Of a stretch of DNA of 64,000 bases, positions 28,338-37,234 are shown piece after piece. This DNA is from Lacinutrix sp. Bg11-31 (GTDB lineage Bacteria > Bacteroidota > Bacteroidia > Flavobacteriales > Flavobacteriaceae), in NCBI RefSeq assembly GCF_002831665.1, contig NZ_CP025118.1, positions 3,162,001 to 3,226,000 on the forward strand, read 5' to 3'. Both the position numbers and the translations under genes were made by a program. Numbering within the stretch: the first letter of the stretch is position 1; the number at the start of each line of letters is the position of its first letter. A model generated the notes under the pieces. That model saw only the letters and a list, made by a program, of their open reading frames with translations. It made no database searches and was not told the DNA's origin.

Positions 28338-29046
28338 TATTAGTTTCGTTTGAATCTACGTCTGCTTGAACTCCTGCAATTGCAGCATCTGCATCTAATT
28401 CGTTTTGATCAACATCTGTTTGAACAGCATCTATGTTTGCTTGTAAATTAGAATTGTTACCAGAAATATCTGTTGTATTTTGAGCAATAGCAGCTTCCGC
28501 AGCTGTCAATCTTGCATCTAAATTCGCATTCTCTAAAGTAAGAAGCCTAGAAGCTTGATTAGCATCATTGTTATTTAAAACTGTAATGTTACCTGAATTG
28601 TTTGCAACTGTAGTTGCTAATTGAATAACATTTGTAGTACCAACTTGTTCCTCAAACTGTAAAGAAGTCATTGCAACTGGAACGACTCTTAATTGAGAAG
28701 TACCAACTACCTGATAGATAATACCACCATCTTCATCGATAGCGATTTCTAAGAAATAATCTACATTTCCCCAATTTAATGTTACTAAAGATCCAGAGAC
28801 ATTTGCTCCATCTCCTATTGCAAGATTAAAAACACCATTGTCATTAGTAGTTACATTAAAAGTTTCTGAGAAAACTTCTGTTCCAGCATTAGATCCTGCA
28901 AGGATTCTTACTTTGACACCTAAGTCGTCTTGAATAATTAAATCTCCACCTGCACCTCTTGCAGCTGCCTGATAGTTAAATGTTTGTGCTGTAGCAAAAC
29001 TGGCCATAAAAGCAAGTGCCACAAAAAGTAAAATTCTTTTCATCAT
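28330..29046 (-). CDS. N-terminal part of the giant repeat protein, cut by a frameshift
   Basis: Signal peptide MMKRILLFVALAFMASFATAQ, followed by the module common at the start of Bacteroidota tail-fibre-like proteins: FNYQAAARGAGGDLI, VKVRILAGSNAGTEVFSETF, TTNDNGVFNLAIGDG and LRVVPVAMTS. A coiled-coil-like region (RLLTLENANLDARLTAAEAA) leads into degenerate first repeats (LQANIDAVQTDVDQNELDAD). The frame stops in the middle of a repeat, after NETNSD, and the next frame resumes inside the same repeat eight bases earlier. The 238-residue product as read lacks the stalk. It is either truncated in this strain, expressed by programmed frameshifting, or intact with a sequencing error here. Confidence 0.85.
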   Translation of the reverse strand: MMKRILLFVALAFMASFATAQTFNYQAAARGAGGDLIIQDDLGVKVRILAGSNAGTEVFSETFNVTTNDNGVFNLAIGDGANVSGSLVTLNWGNVDYFLEIAIDEDGGIIYQVVGTSQLRVVPVAMTSLQFEEQVGTTNVIQLATTVANNSGNITVLNNNDANQASRLLTLENANLDARLTAAEAAIAQNTTDISGNNSNLQANIDAVQTDVDQNELDADAAIAGVQADVDSNETNSD

Positions 29047-29449
29047 GTTTTGGTTAATGTTAGATTAGGTAATATTGTAAATTAAAATTTGCTAAAAAAA
29101 TGTTAAAAATTGATATAATCTTAAATCGAGAGGGAAGTATATACTATATACTGTTGGTTTTTAGTGCTTTTGATTTAAGGTCAAGTTCAATTAATAGCGG
29201 CACAAATAACGTTCTTATTTTTGGTATAAACCAAAAAAACCGTTATAATTTTCAAAACACGTATTTACACGTTGTTATACATTTTTTACAGATTAAAAAT
29301 ATATTCTTCGCTAAAATCAATATTTTGTCGAAGAATGACAACTTATATTGTTACAAAAAAAATAATTTTTAAACCACCCTAAAAAGTCTTCGACAAGCTT
29401 TTTGGTATTAAAATTTTACTAATACATAATGCTAACTCATATTAATAGT
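29047..29449. other. AT-rich divergent intergenic region with an inverted repeat
   Basis: About 400 bases between the giant repeat gene and the OstA-like gene, very AT-rich. TTGTCGAAGA at 29325-29334 and TCTTCGACAA at 29387-29396 form a 10-bp inverted repeat with a 52-nt spacer, and AAAAAG...CTTTTT around the right arm gives a small hairpin. The words resemble degenerate intergenic repeats common in flavobacteria. A 90-codon frame at 29100-29372 has no recognisable content and I do not call it a gene. Confidence 0.45.
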
Positions 29450-29457
29450 TATTTTTG
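29450..29457 (+). promoter_or_regulatory. -7 box of the OstA-like gene
   Basis: TATTTTTG, a TAnnTTTG match, lies 22 bases before the ATG at 29480. It supports that ATG over an earlier in-frame ATG at 29429, which would lie upstream of the promoter. Confidence 0.62.
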
Positions 29458-29479
29458 CACAAACACTCATATTTTAAAG

Positions 29480-31333
29480 ATGTTTAAAAACATATTTATA
29501 GTATTTCTTCTAAGCCTCATTTCTTTTAATGGTTTTGCGCAACAACGCAAAAATATTGAAATTAAAGACTCTGGTGCTTTTGGTGAAATAGACGAAGAAA
29601 AATATCCAGGCGCAAGAATTCTAACGCGTAGTGATGCAGGACAAGTACATGTTTATCATGATGGTATCGATATGTATTGCGACCAAGCAGTTTTATATGG
29701 TAAAGAAAACTTTGTTGAAGCTTATGGGAACGTAAAAATGATTCAAGGAGATACCATTACAATGGTAGCCAGATATGCAGAGTATAGCGGAAAAACACAA
29801 TTAGCTTACGCAAAAGGCGACGTGGTTTTAACAGAGCCAAGTTCTACATTAACTACAGATAAGCTCTTTTTCGATCGTGCCAAGCAAGAGGCTTTTTATA
29901 ACGAAGACGGTATGGTGGTTAGAGATTCTTCTGGAACCATTACGAGTACTGTTGGTCGTTATTATATGTCTATAAAAAAATACCGCTTTCTTGATAATGT
30001 AAAATTAGTAAACCCTGAATATGTACTCACCACAAATCAATTAGATTTCTTTTCGGAAACTGGACATGCTTACATGTATGGGCCTTCAAAAATTGTAGGA
30101 GAAACAAGTACCGTTTATTGCGAACGTGGATTTTACAACACTAACAGCGACAAAGGTTACTTCACTAAAAATTCTAGAATAGATTACGATAATCGTGTAG
30201 TTGTTGGCGACAGTATGTATTTTGATAGAAATCGCGATTTTGCTTCTGCCACAAATAACATTACTATTACAGATACCATAAATAAAAGTATTATAACAGG
30301 TCATTATGCCGAAGTTTACAAGTCTAAAGACTCTGCTTTTGTAACAAAGAGGGCTTTGGCTGTTTCGGTTCAAGAAAAAGATTCTGTTTATATCCATTCA
30401 GATACGTTGATGATTACTGGAAAAGAAGATAATAGAATAACGAGAGCTTTCAGAAATGCAAAGTTGTATAAATCTGATATCAGCGGAAAAGCAGATTCCA
30501 TTCATGTTAATCATCAAACGGGTTTAACACAGCTTATTAATTTATCGCGTTTATCTTTAAAAGATGCCTTTGCAGTAAAAAGAAGACCTATTCTTTGGAA
30601 TTTAACAAACCAAATTACTGGTGATACTATTCATTTAAAATCTAATCCAGAAACCGAAAAAATAGACTCACTTATCGTTTTTGAAAATGCTTTTATTATT
30701 AGTAAAGACACAATAAGTGAGGATTATTACAGCCAAATAAAAGGAAAGCGTCTTATTGGTTTGTTTGATGACGAAAACCAAATGAAGCAGGTTAACATCT
30801 TTAAAAATGCTGAATCAATTTTTATTATTAGAAACGAAGACGATGAGTTTGTTGGCTTAGACAAAGCGCGTTCTGCAAATATTGAAATGTATTTTGAAGC
30901 AGGTGGTATTAATAGGTATAAACGATTAATTTCGGCTGAAGCAAATACGTATCCTGAAGACGATATTCCAAAAGGAGCTATGAGATTGAAAGACTTCGAT
31001 TGGAGAGAAGACGAAAGACCATTAAGTGTAGACGATTTATTTAAAGACGATCCACCTTTAGAGTTACCAATAATAAAAGGCTTAGCGCCAGCTGTTCCGG
31101 AAGAAGAATTTTTTGATGCAGACTTATTAAAGCGTGTAGATAAAGCAGACAAAGAAAGCAAGCCTAATGTTCGTTTTGGAGATGCGCGTGACGATAAGCC
31201 GCAGAAAGCGTCAAGACAAATTCCTAAAACAACAATTAAGCCAGAGGTTATAAAAAGTAATCTTCCAAAACAAAGAAAGCCTAAAAACTTAAAACCAACA
31301 CTTGGTAAGGCAGTAAAGGTTGAAAAAGAATAA
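29480..31333 (+). CDS. OstA/LptA-like lipopolysaccharide transport protein
   Basis: The product starts MFKNIFIVFLLSLISFNGFAQ, a signal peptide. The next ~450 residues are repeated beta strands of the OstA/LptA type: HDGIDMYCDQAVLY, EAYGNVKMIQGDTITMVARYAEY, AKGDVVLTEPSSTLTTDKLFFD, and further similar turns. The C-terminal ~150 residues are charged and proline-rich and may be disordered. In other bacteria such jellyroll proteins carry lipopolysaccharide across the periplasm to LptD. The length of 617 residues is longer than LptA, as is usual in Bacteroidota. Its stop overlaps the ATG of the next gene (TAATG), so the two are translationally coupled. Confidence 0.85.
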   Translation: MFKNIFIVFLLSLISFNGFAQQRKNIEIKDSGAFGEIDEEKYPGARILTRSDAGQVHVYHDGIDMYCDQAVLYGKENFVEAYGNVKMIQGDTITMVARYAEYSGKTQLAYAKGDVVLTEPSSTLTTDKLFFDRAKQEAFYNEDGMVVRDSSGTITSTVGRYYMSIKKYRFLDNVKLVNPEYVLTTNQLDFFSETGHAYMYGPSKIVGETSTVYCERGFYNTNSDKGYFTKNSRIDYDNRVVVGDSMYFDRNRDFASATNNITITDTINKSIITGHYAEVYKSKDSAFVTKRALAVSVQEKDSVYIHSDTLMITGKEDNRITRAFRNAKLYKSDISGKADSIHVNHQTGLTQLINLSRLSLKDAFAVKRRPILWNLTNQITGDTIHLKSNPETEKIDSLIVFENAFIISKDTISEDYYSQIKGKRLIGLFDDENQMKQVNIFKNAESIFIIRNEDDEFVGLDKARSANIEMYFEAGGINRYKRLISAEANTYPEDDIPKGAMRLKDFDWREDERPLSVDDLFKDDPPLELPIIKGLAPAVPEEEFFDADLLKRVDKADKESKPNVRFGDARDDKPQKASRQIPKTTIKPEVIKSNLPKQRKPKNLKPTLGKAVKVEKE

Positions 31334-32523
31334 TGAAAGATCAATTCTTTAAATACCAAGCGCAAACCACACCACATCCTTTGGCTATGGAAATTTCTCA
31401 CGCTAAAGGTTCTTATATTTACGATACCAATAAGAAAGAGTATTTAGATTTTGTTGCAGGTGTTTCGGCTTGTAGTTTAGGGCATTCGCATCCAAGAGTT
31501 GTTTCGGCTATAAAAAAACAAGTAGATCAATATTTACATGTTATGGTTTATGGCGAATACATCCAGAAACCTGCTGTAGATTTGTGTGCGTTACTAGCTA
31601 AAAACTTACCACATTCACTTGAAAAAACATACTTAGTAAATTCTGGAACCGAAGCTATTGAAGGCGCATTAAAATTGGCTAGAAGGGCAACAGGCAGAAG
31701 CCAAATTATTGCTGCGCATAATGCTTACCATGGCAATACAATGGGTTCGCTTAGTTTAATGGATTTTGAAGAACGCAAAGCGCCTTTTAGGCCATTGCTA
31801 CCAGAAATTAGTCATATCACTTTTAATTACGAACCACATTTAAAGCACATTACAACAAAAACGGCTTGCGTTATTTTAGAAACTATTCAAGGTGGAGCAG
31901 GTTTTATAGAGCCTAAAAACAACTATCTACAAAAGGTAAAACAGCGTTGTAACGACGTTGGTGCCTTATTAATATTAGACGATGTTCAACCAGGAATTGG
32001 TAGAACAGGAAAATTATTTGGCTTCGAAAATTACAATTGTATTCCAGATATTTTGGTAACAGGAAAAGGTCTTGGAGGCGGTTTGCCAATTGGAGCGTTT
32101 ACTGCGTCGGCAAAATTAATGGATATGTTGCAAGACAATCCTAAATTGGGACATATTACTACTTTTGGTGGGAATCCTGTAATTGCTTCGGCAGCTTTAG
32201 CGACATTAAAAGAAATTACAGAAAGTGACTTAATGTCACAAGCTTTAGAAAAAGAACAACTTGTAAGAACCCATTTAAAGCATCCTTTAATAGAAGAAAT
32301 AAGAGGAAAAGGTTTAATGTTGGCTGCAATATTACCTTCCGCAGAAACAGTTAATCAGCTCATTTTAAGCGCTCAAGATAATGGTTTAATTCTATTTTGG
32401 TTATTATTCGAACCAAGAGCTATTAGAATTACACCACCACTTACTATTAGCAACGACGAGATTATTAAAGGCTGTGGCATTATTGTTGAAGTATTAAACA
32501 CAATACAAAGCAATACGATATAA
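31333..32523 (+). CDS. class III (acetylornithine-type) aminotransferase
   Basis: PLP-dependent class III aminotransferase. Recognised segments are LDFVAGVSACSLGHSHPRV, YLVNSGTEAIEGALKLARRATGR, HNAYHGNTMGSLSLM, the cofactor site LLILDDVQPGIGRTGKLFGF and the Schiff-base lysine K245 in TGKGLGGGLPIGAF. The usual DEVQTG is DDVQPG here. The length of 396 residues is normal. The substrate is uncertain: acetylornithine, 4-aminobutyrate and related amines are all possible. It is not near other arginine genes and overlaps the OstA-like gene by one base. Confidence 0.9.
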   Translation: MKDQFFKYQAQTTPHPLAMEISHAKGSYIYDTNKKEYLDFVAGVSACSLGHSHPRVVSAIKKQVDQYLHVMVYGEYIQKPAVDLCALLAKNLPHSLEKTYLVNSGTEAIEGALKLARRATGRSQIIAAHNAYHGNTMGSLSLMDFEERKAPFRPLLPEISHITFNYEPHLKHITTKTACVILETIQGGAGFIEPKNNYLQKVKQRCNDVGALLILDDVQPGIGRTGKLFGFENYNCIPDILVTGKGLGGGLPIGAFTASAKLMDMLQDNPKLGHITTFGGNPVIASAALATLKEITESDLMSQALEKEQLVRTHLKHPLIEEIRGKGLMLAAILPSAETVNQLILSAQDNGLILFWLLFEPRAIRITPPLTISNDEIIKGCGIIVEVLNTIQSNTI

Positions 32524-32674
32524 GTAGCTGTAACTTTTTAATTGTCAGTCACGAAGCCTATTAAATTAAGATGACAGCTTGCACTTGTTCATTACTTTGT
32601 TAAAAACATTTGTCTGTAATACCCAAAAAATGATGCTTTAGGCATTACATTTATTACATAGAAATGCTAAACTA

Positions 32675-34066
32675 ATGCCTATGGATTTTAGCCAAGAAGA
32701 AGAACCTAGTAACAGATCGCTAACTAAATTTGAGTCCATGCTTAAAACAAACAATGTGTTGTTTTTTGACTCAAGTGAGTTCGAGAATATTATTCATCAT
32801 TACCTTAATCAAGGTAAGGTTGCGCTTGCAAAAAAAGCAATTAAATTAGGTTTAGAACAGCATCCTAGTTCTACAAGTTTAAAACTTTTTAAAGTTGAAA
32901 TTTTTGTTTTTGAAAATGAATTAGGCAAAGCCAATTCACTTTTAAACGAATTGTATATCCTTGAACCTTCAAACGAAGAAATCTATATTCAAAAAGCTAA
33001 TATTCTATCTAAAGAAGATAAGCATGATGAAGCTATTGATGTTTTAAAACGCGCTTTAGATCTTTCTGAAGATACTGCAGATTTACATTCGTTAATAGGT
33101 ATGGAATATTTATTTCTAGACCAATTTGATATGGCTAGAGATAGTTTTATGGAATGTTTAGATGCTAATCCAGAAGATTATGCGTCGCTTTATAATATTA
33201 TTTATTGCTTCGATTTTTTAGATAAAAATGAAGAAGCCATTACCTATTTAAATATCTATTTAGATAAAAACCCATATTGTGAGGTCGCTTGGCACCAACT
33301 TGGTCGTCAATATTACGAGTTAAAAGAGTATGAAAAAGCATTAGGTGCTTACGATTTTGCAATTATTTCCGACGATACTTTTGTTGGTGCCTATATTGAA
33401 AAAGGTAAGGTTTTAGAAAAGCTCAATTTATACAATGAAGCCATCGAGAACTATAGTATAACACTCTCTCTAGAAGATCCAACGTCTTTTGCATTGCTTA
33501 GAATTGGTAGTTGTCATGAAAAATTAGGCAACAACGATTTAGCAGTACATTATTATTACAAAACGGTTCATGAAGATCCGCTTTTAGATAAAGGCTGGAT
33601 TGCAATTACTAAGTTTTACTGCAAGAATAATAACTATCAAAAAGCATTATACTACACTAATAAAGCTATAAATATTGATAGTGAAAATGTTTCGTATTGG
33701 AAATACTATGCAAAAATTAATCATAGATTAAATTTCCTTGAAGAAGCAGAACGTGGTTATAAACGTGTTTTAGATTTAGGAAATTACGAACTAGAAACGT
33801 GGTTAATTCGAACAGATATATTAGCAAAATTAGGAGAGCAGGAAACTGCAACTTTTAATTTAATTCAAGCTCAAGATTTTTTTCCAGAAAATGCTGAAAT
33901 AGAATTTAGATTAGCAGGTTTATATTTTCAGTTACTAGAAACTGAAAAAGCAACGTACCATTTAAGAAACGCCATGCGTTTTGATGCTGAGCAAATTATT
34001 GTTCTAGAGGAACTATTTCCTGAGGTTTATGAGTCACTGCTTTTTAAAAAACTGATTACTATATAA
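32675..34066 (+). CDS. tetratricopeptide repeat protein
   Basis: The 463-residue product is helical with about ten TPR units, for example KANILSKEDKHDEAIDVLKR, LGRQYYELKEYEKALGAYD and RIGSCHEKLGNNDLAVHYYY. There is no signal peptide or membrane segment, so a cytoplasmic scaffold is likely. An acidic N-terminus (MDFSQEEEP) precedes the repeats. The start at 32675 could instead be the methionine two codons later. It sits between an aminotransferase and the DUF368 pair, 150 bases after the former. The partner is unknown. Confidence 0.9.
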   Translation: MPMDFSQEEEPSNRSLTKFESMLKTNNVLFFDSSEFENIIHHYLNQGKVALAKKAIKLGLEQHPSSTSLKLFKVEIFVFENELGKANSLLNELYILEPSNEEIYIQKANILSKEDKHDEAIDVLKRALDLSEDTADLHSLIGMEYLFLDQFDMARDSFMECLDANPEDYASLYNIIYCFDFLDKNEEAITYLNIYLDKNPYCEVAWHQLGRQYYELKEYEKALGAYDFAIISDDTFVGAYIEKGKVLEKLNLYNEAIENYSITLSLEDPTSFALLRIGSCHEKLGNNDLAVHYYYKTVHEDPLLDKGWIAITKFYCKNNNYQKALYYTNKAINIDSENVSYWKYYAKINHRLNFLEEAERGYKRVLDLGNYELETWLIRTDILAKLGEQETATFNLIQAQDFFPENAEIEFRLAGLYFQLLETEKATYHLRNAMRFDAEQIIVLEELFPEVYESLLFKKLITI

Positions 34067-34225
34067 ATTGTTTTTACAGGATATAGTTGTAAGAATATTG
34101 CATAACACAAATTAGCTTTAATCTAACTTAGACCTTTATGACCTTGAATATCTTATTAAGACAGGAGACAGAGGTTCTACCATTTTTGTAAAAAGTTTGA
34201 AATTGTAAAATGGGAATTTAATATT

Positions 34226-34393
34226 ATGGACACAAGAAAAACTGAAGTTCCAATTATTTTAGTTTCTGCATATGCACAATTCGTAATCAACAAAAAAATT
34301 ATTAATCCTACTGGGTTTCAAAACCTTGCAGAATTACTAAAATTGCATACCTTTGATTTGATAGAAAAATTAAGATATGCAAAGAAGTATTAA
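34226..34393 (+). CDS. small ORF of 55 codons overlapping the DUF368 gene
   Basis: ATG at 34226, stop at 34391-34393, overlapping the next gene's start by 17 bases in another frame. The product reads MDTRKTEVPIILVSAYAQ at its N-terminus and ends ELLKLHTFDLIEKLRYAKKY. The PIILVSAYA phrase resembles the beta-4/beta-5 region of response-regulator receiver domains, so it may be a receiver remnant. No ribosome-binding evidence is convincing. Weak call, kept because the rest of 34067-34376 holds nothing else I can name. Confidence 0.25.
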   Translation: MDTRKTEVPIILVSAYAQFVINKKIINPTGFQNLAELLKLHTFDLIEKLRYAKKY

Positions 34394-35384
34394 AGATTAT
34401 TTTATAATTGCCTTTAAAGGTGTTGCAATGGGAGCTGCAGATGCCGTTCCAGGAGTTTCTGGAGGTACAATTGCTTTTATATCTGGTATTTACGAAGAAT
34501 TAATTTCTTCTATAAGTAATGTAAATCTATCACTTTTTAAAACGTTAAAACAAGAAGGTTTTAAGTCTTTTTGGACACAAGCAAACGGTAATTTTCTACT
34601 CGCACTACTTACAGGAATAATAATAAGTTTTGCTTCTTTTATGAGGCTAGCAAAATACTTAATAGAACAGCATCCTGTTTTAATCTGGTCGTTCTTTTTT
34701 GGGCTTATAGTTGTTAGTATCTATTTTGTTGGGAAACAAGTTACTAAATGGACAGCAGGTTCAATTGTTGCTCTAATTACTGGTGCAGCTCTAGCTTACT
34801 ATATTACTAGTTTGCCATCGTTAGCAGCAAATTCTAATCCGTATTACCTATTTTTTGCTGGAGCAATAGCTATTTGTGCTATGATTTTACCGGGAATTTC
34901 AGGTTCGTTTATTTTAGTCATTTTAGGAGCTTACAAAACGTTAAGTGATGCTATGCATGATTTCGACATTAAACGTATCGCCATTTTTGCAGTTGGAGCA
35001 TTAGTAGGTTTATTAAGTTTTAGCCGTTTGTTAAAATGGTTATTTAAAAATTACCACAATACAACCTTAGCGCTTTTAACAGGTTTTATTCTAGGCTCAC
35101 TAAACAAAGTTTGGCCATGGAAAAAAACAGTGTCTGTAATGGATGATGAAACTGGAAAGGTATTAGATTTTTCTCAGGTTTCAGATTTGGGAACACTTTC
35201 TGTTTTTCAAAAAAACACTAATAATTTCGATAGTTATAAAACGGTTTTAGAAGATAGTATTTCGCCTTATTTATATTCAGAAATTAATGGTATAAACCAT
35301 CAATTAATACTTTCAATTGTATTAATGGTTGTTGGTTTCTTGACCATTTTTATTTTAGAAAAAGTAGGTTCAAAAAAAGCATAA
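34377..35384 (+). CDS. DUF368 (PopT-like) membrane protein, copy 1
   Basis: A polytopic membrane protein with the DUF368 hallmark repeated twice: GVAMGAADAVPGVSGGTIAFISGIYEE (split here as two phrases) near the N-terminus and ICAMILPGISGSFILVILGAY in the middle. This internal pseudo-symmetry suggests inverted repeats and a transporter. DUF368 proteins (PopT) have been linked to recycling of undecaprenyl phosphate, the lipid carrier of cell-wall synthesis. The length of 335 residues is typical. Its stop overlaps the next gene's ATG (TAATG), and the neighbour is a second DUF368 gene. Confidence 0.9.
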   Translation: MQRSIKDYFIIAFKGVAMGAADAVPGVSGGTIAFISGIYEELISSISNVNLSLFKTLKQEGFKSFWTQANGNFLLALLTGIIISFASFMRLAKYLIEQHPVLIWSFFFGLIVVSIYFVGKQVTKWTAGSIVALITGAALAYYITSLPSLAANSNPYYLFFAGAIAICAMILPGISGSFILVILGAYKTLSDAMHDFDIKRIAIFAVGALVGLLSFSRLLKWLFKNYHNTTLALLTGFILGSLNKVWPWKKTVSVMDDETGKVLDFSQVSDLGTLSVFQKNTNNFDSYKTVLEDSISPYLYSEINGINHQLILSIVLMVVGFLTIFILEKVGSKKA

Positions 35385-36403
35385 TGCAAAGCACGCGAAC
35401 ATTTAAAGACAAGTTCTTCTTAATCTTAAAAGGATTAGGAATGGGAGCTGCCAATAAGGTTCCTGGAGTGTCTGGTGGTGTTGTGGCTTTTGTTGCTGGC
35501 TTTTACGAAGAGTTTATTCATTCGCTAAAACGCGTGAATTTCACAGCTTTAAAGCTGTTAATTAATGGTAGATTTAGGTCGTTTTTTTATTACATAAACG
35601 GTAAATTTTTAAGTCTGCTATTCTTGGGAATGCTTGTTAGTTATTTTAGTATTTCTAAAATACTAGACTATTTTATTAAGCATTATGAACTGTATGTTTG
35701 GAGCATTTTCTTCGGCATGATTATCGGTTCAATTTATTATATAAGCAAAGATTTTAAAGATTGGAAAACGACTACCTATTTAGCACTATTAATAGGTGCT
35801 ATTCTTGGTGTAAGTATTAGTTTTCTTGATCCAGCAATGGAAAATGACAATCTTTGGTTTGTGTTTTTATGTGGTATTATTAGTGTTTCTGGGATGACGC
35901 TTCCTGGGTTTTCGGGATCTTTCATATTAATTTTATTAGGAAATTATGTGTTGCTTTTAGTAGATTCTGTAAACGCTCTTTTCGATACTTTTTACGAAAT
36001 TACTGGAGGTAACTTCAGCTTTACAGAAAATGTAGAACGCATGCGAATGCTTAAAGTTCTTGTTGTATTTACTTTAGGTTCTGTAGTAGGTTTGGTTAGT
36101 TTTTCGCATATATTAAGTTATATTTTAAAACATTATAAAAGCGTAACCACAGCATCTATAATTGGTTTTATTGTTGGCTCACTTGGTGTGGTGTGGCCTT
36201 GGAAAGAAACTATTTTTAAAACAGATACTTCTGGTGCCCAAATTTTAGATTCTCGCGGAAAACACATTATTGAAAACTACAAACGACTAGTTCCAGAATT
36301 AAATACAGAAACTTATCTTGCTATATTTTACATTATTATAGGCATCGCTATTGTTTTAGGTTTAGAATGGTATGGCAGAAAAACACGACAGATACATGCG
36401 TAG
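35384..36403 (+). CDS. DUF368 (PopT-like) membrane protein, copy 2
   Basis: Paralogue of the preceding gene: GMGAANKVPGVSGGVVAFVA and VSGMTLPGFSGSFILILLGN are the two DUF368 signature segments, and VGSLGVVWPWKETIF parallels LGSLNKVWPWKKTVS in copy 1. The 339-residue protein has about eight membrane segments. The overlap of one base with copy 1 and eight bases with aroE indicates a single transcript with coupled translation. Two copies might form a heterodimer or split substrate use; this is inference. Confidence 0.9.
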   Translation: MQSTRTFKDKFFLILKGLGMGAANKVPGVSGGVVAFVAGFYEEFIHSLKRVNFTALKLLINGRFRSFFYYINGKFLSLLFLGMLVSYFSISKILDYFIKHYELYVWSIFFGMIIGSIYYISKDFKDWKTTTYLALLIGAILGVSISFLDPAMENDNLWFVFLCGIISVSGMTLPGFSGSFILILLGNYVLLLVDSVNALFDTFYEITGGNFSFTENVERMRMLKVLVVFTLGSVVGLVSFSHILSYILKHYKSVTTASIIGFIVGSLGVVWPWKETIFKTDTSGAQILDSRGKHIIENYKRLVPELNTETYLAIFYIIIGIAIVLGLEWYGRKTRQIHA

Positions 36404-37133
36404 ATTTGGATTAATAGGAAAAGACATCTCGTATTCATTTTCAAGAAATTATTTTAAAAATAAGTTTGAAGCTGAACACATAAAAAACACAAGCTACGAG
36501 AATTTCGACCTTGAGAACATTGCTTTATTTAATACAAAACTGAAGCAAGAAACCACTATAAAAGGTTTCAATGTTACTATTCCCTATAAAGAAAGCGTCA
36601 TGCCTTTTTTAGATAAATTAAATAAAAAAGCCAAAGCTATTGGTGCTGTAAACACCATTAAAATTACTAAAAAAGGAAAATATGTTGGTTATAATACCGA
36701 CTATTACGGATTTAAAAAAACATTAAAACCGTTTATAAAAAAACACCATAAAAAAGCATTAATTCTAGGTACTGGAGGCGCAAGTAAAGCAATTGCGTAT
36801 GCTTTAAAATCTCTTGATATCGAGTATTATTTTGTATCGCGAAACGTTGGAGAAAATGTAAAATACACATACAACGAACTTACAGATACTATTATAAATG
36901 CGCATCAAATTATTATTAACAGCACACCTTTAGGCACTTTTCCAGATATAGATTTGTGTCCAGATATTCCTTATCAGGAAATTTCTAAACAACATATATT
37001 ATTCGATTTAATTTACAATCCTTCGGAAACAAAATTTCTAAGATTAGGTAAGCAAAATAATGCGACCATAATCAATGGAGAAAGGATGTTGGAGCTGCAA
37101 GCCGAGAAATCTTGGAGTATTTGGAATAAATAA
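36396..37133 (+). CDS. aroE: shikimate dehydrogenase
   Basis: NADPH-dependent reduction of 3-dehydroshikimate in the aromatic pathway. MRRFGLIGKDISYSFSRNYF is the shikimate-binding N-terminus, then GFNVTIPYKESVMPFLD with the catalytic lysine, GAVNTIK, NTDYYGF, the Rossmann GTGGASKAIAYALK and NSTPLGTFPD. The start is set at 36396 because the product then begins at the conserved region and overlaps the DUF368 stop by eight bases (ATGCGTAG), giving translational coupling; an in-frame ATG at 36372 would add eight atypical residues. Length 245 residues, short but normal for the group. Confidence 0.92.
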   Translation: MRRFGLIGKDISYSFSRNYFKNKFEAEHIKNTSYENFDLENIALFNTKLKQETTIKGFNVTIPYKESVMPFLDKLNKKAKAIGAVNTIKITKKGKYVGYNTDYYGFKKTLKPFIKKHHKKALILGTGGASKAIAYALKSLDIEYYFVSRNVGENVKYTYNELTDTIINAHQIIINSTPLGTFPDIDLCPDIPYQEISKQHILFDLIYNPSETKFLRLGKQNNATIINGERMLELQAEKSWSIWNK

Positions 37134-37234
37134 TAAGCACCTTTTAATCGAAAAAGAAGTTGAAACGGCTAATAAAACACAAGTTTTAGTATCTTTAAAG
37201 TCTAAATTTTTACCTAATAAAAACATTTTATAAA

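Noticed and set aside
28325..28345. Programmed +1 frameshift of the RF2 type
   Set aside because: The site reads GAC-TGA without a slippery CTT or a Shine-Dalgarno-like spur, so a repeat slip or assembly error is simpler.
29100..29372. 90-codon plus-strand frame in the divergent interval
   Set aside because: AT-rich, no recognised motif, no promoter or ribosome site, and it overlaps an inverted repeat; most likely chance.
30727..31401. 224-codon minus-strand frame inside the OstA-like gene
   Set aside because: Antisense to a well-supported gene and across a coupled gene junction; no motif.
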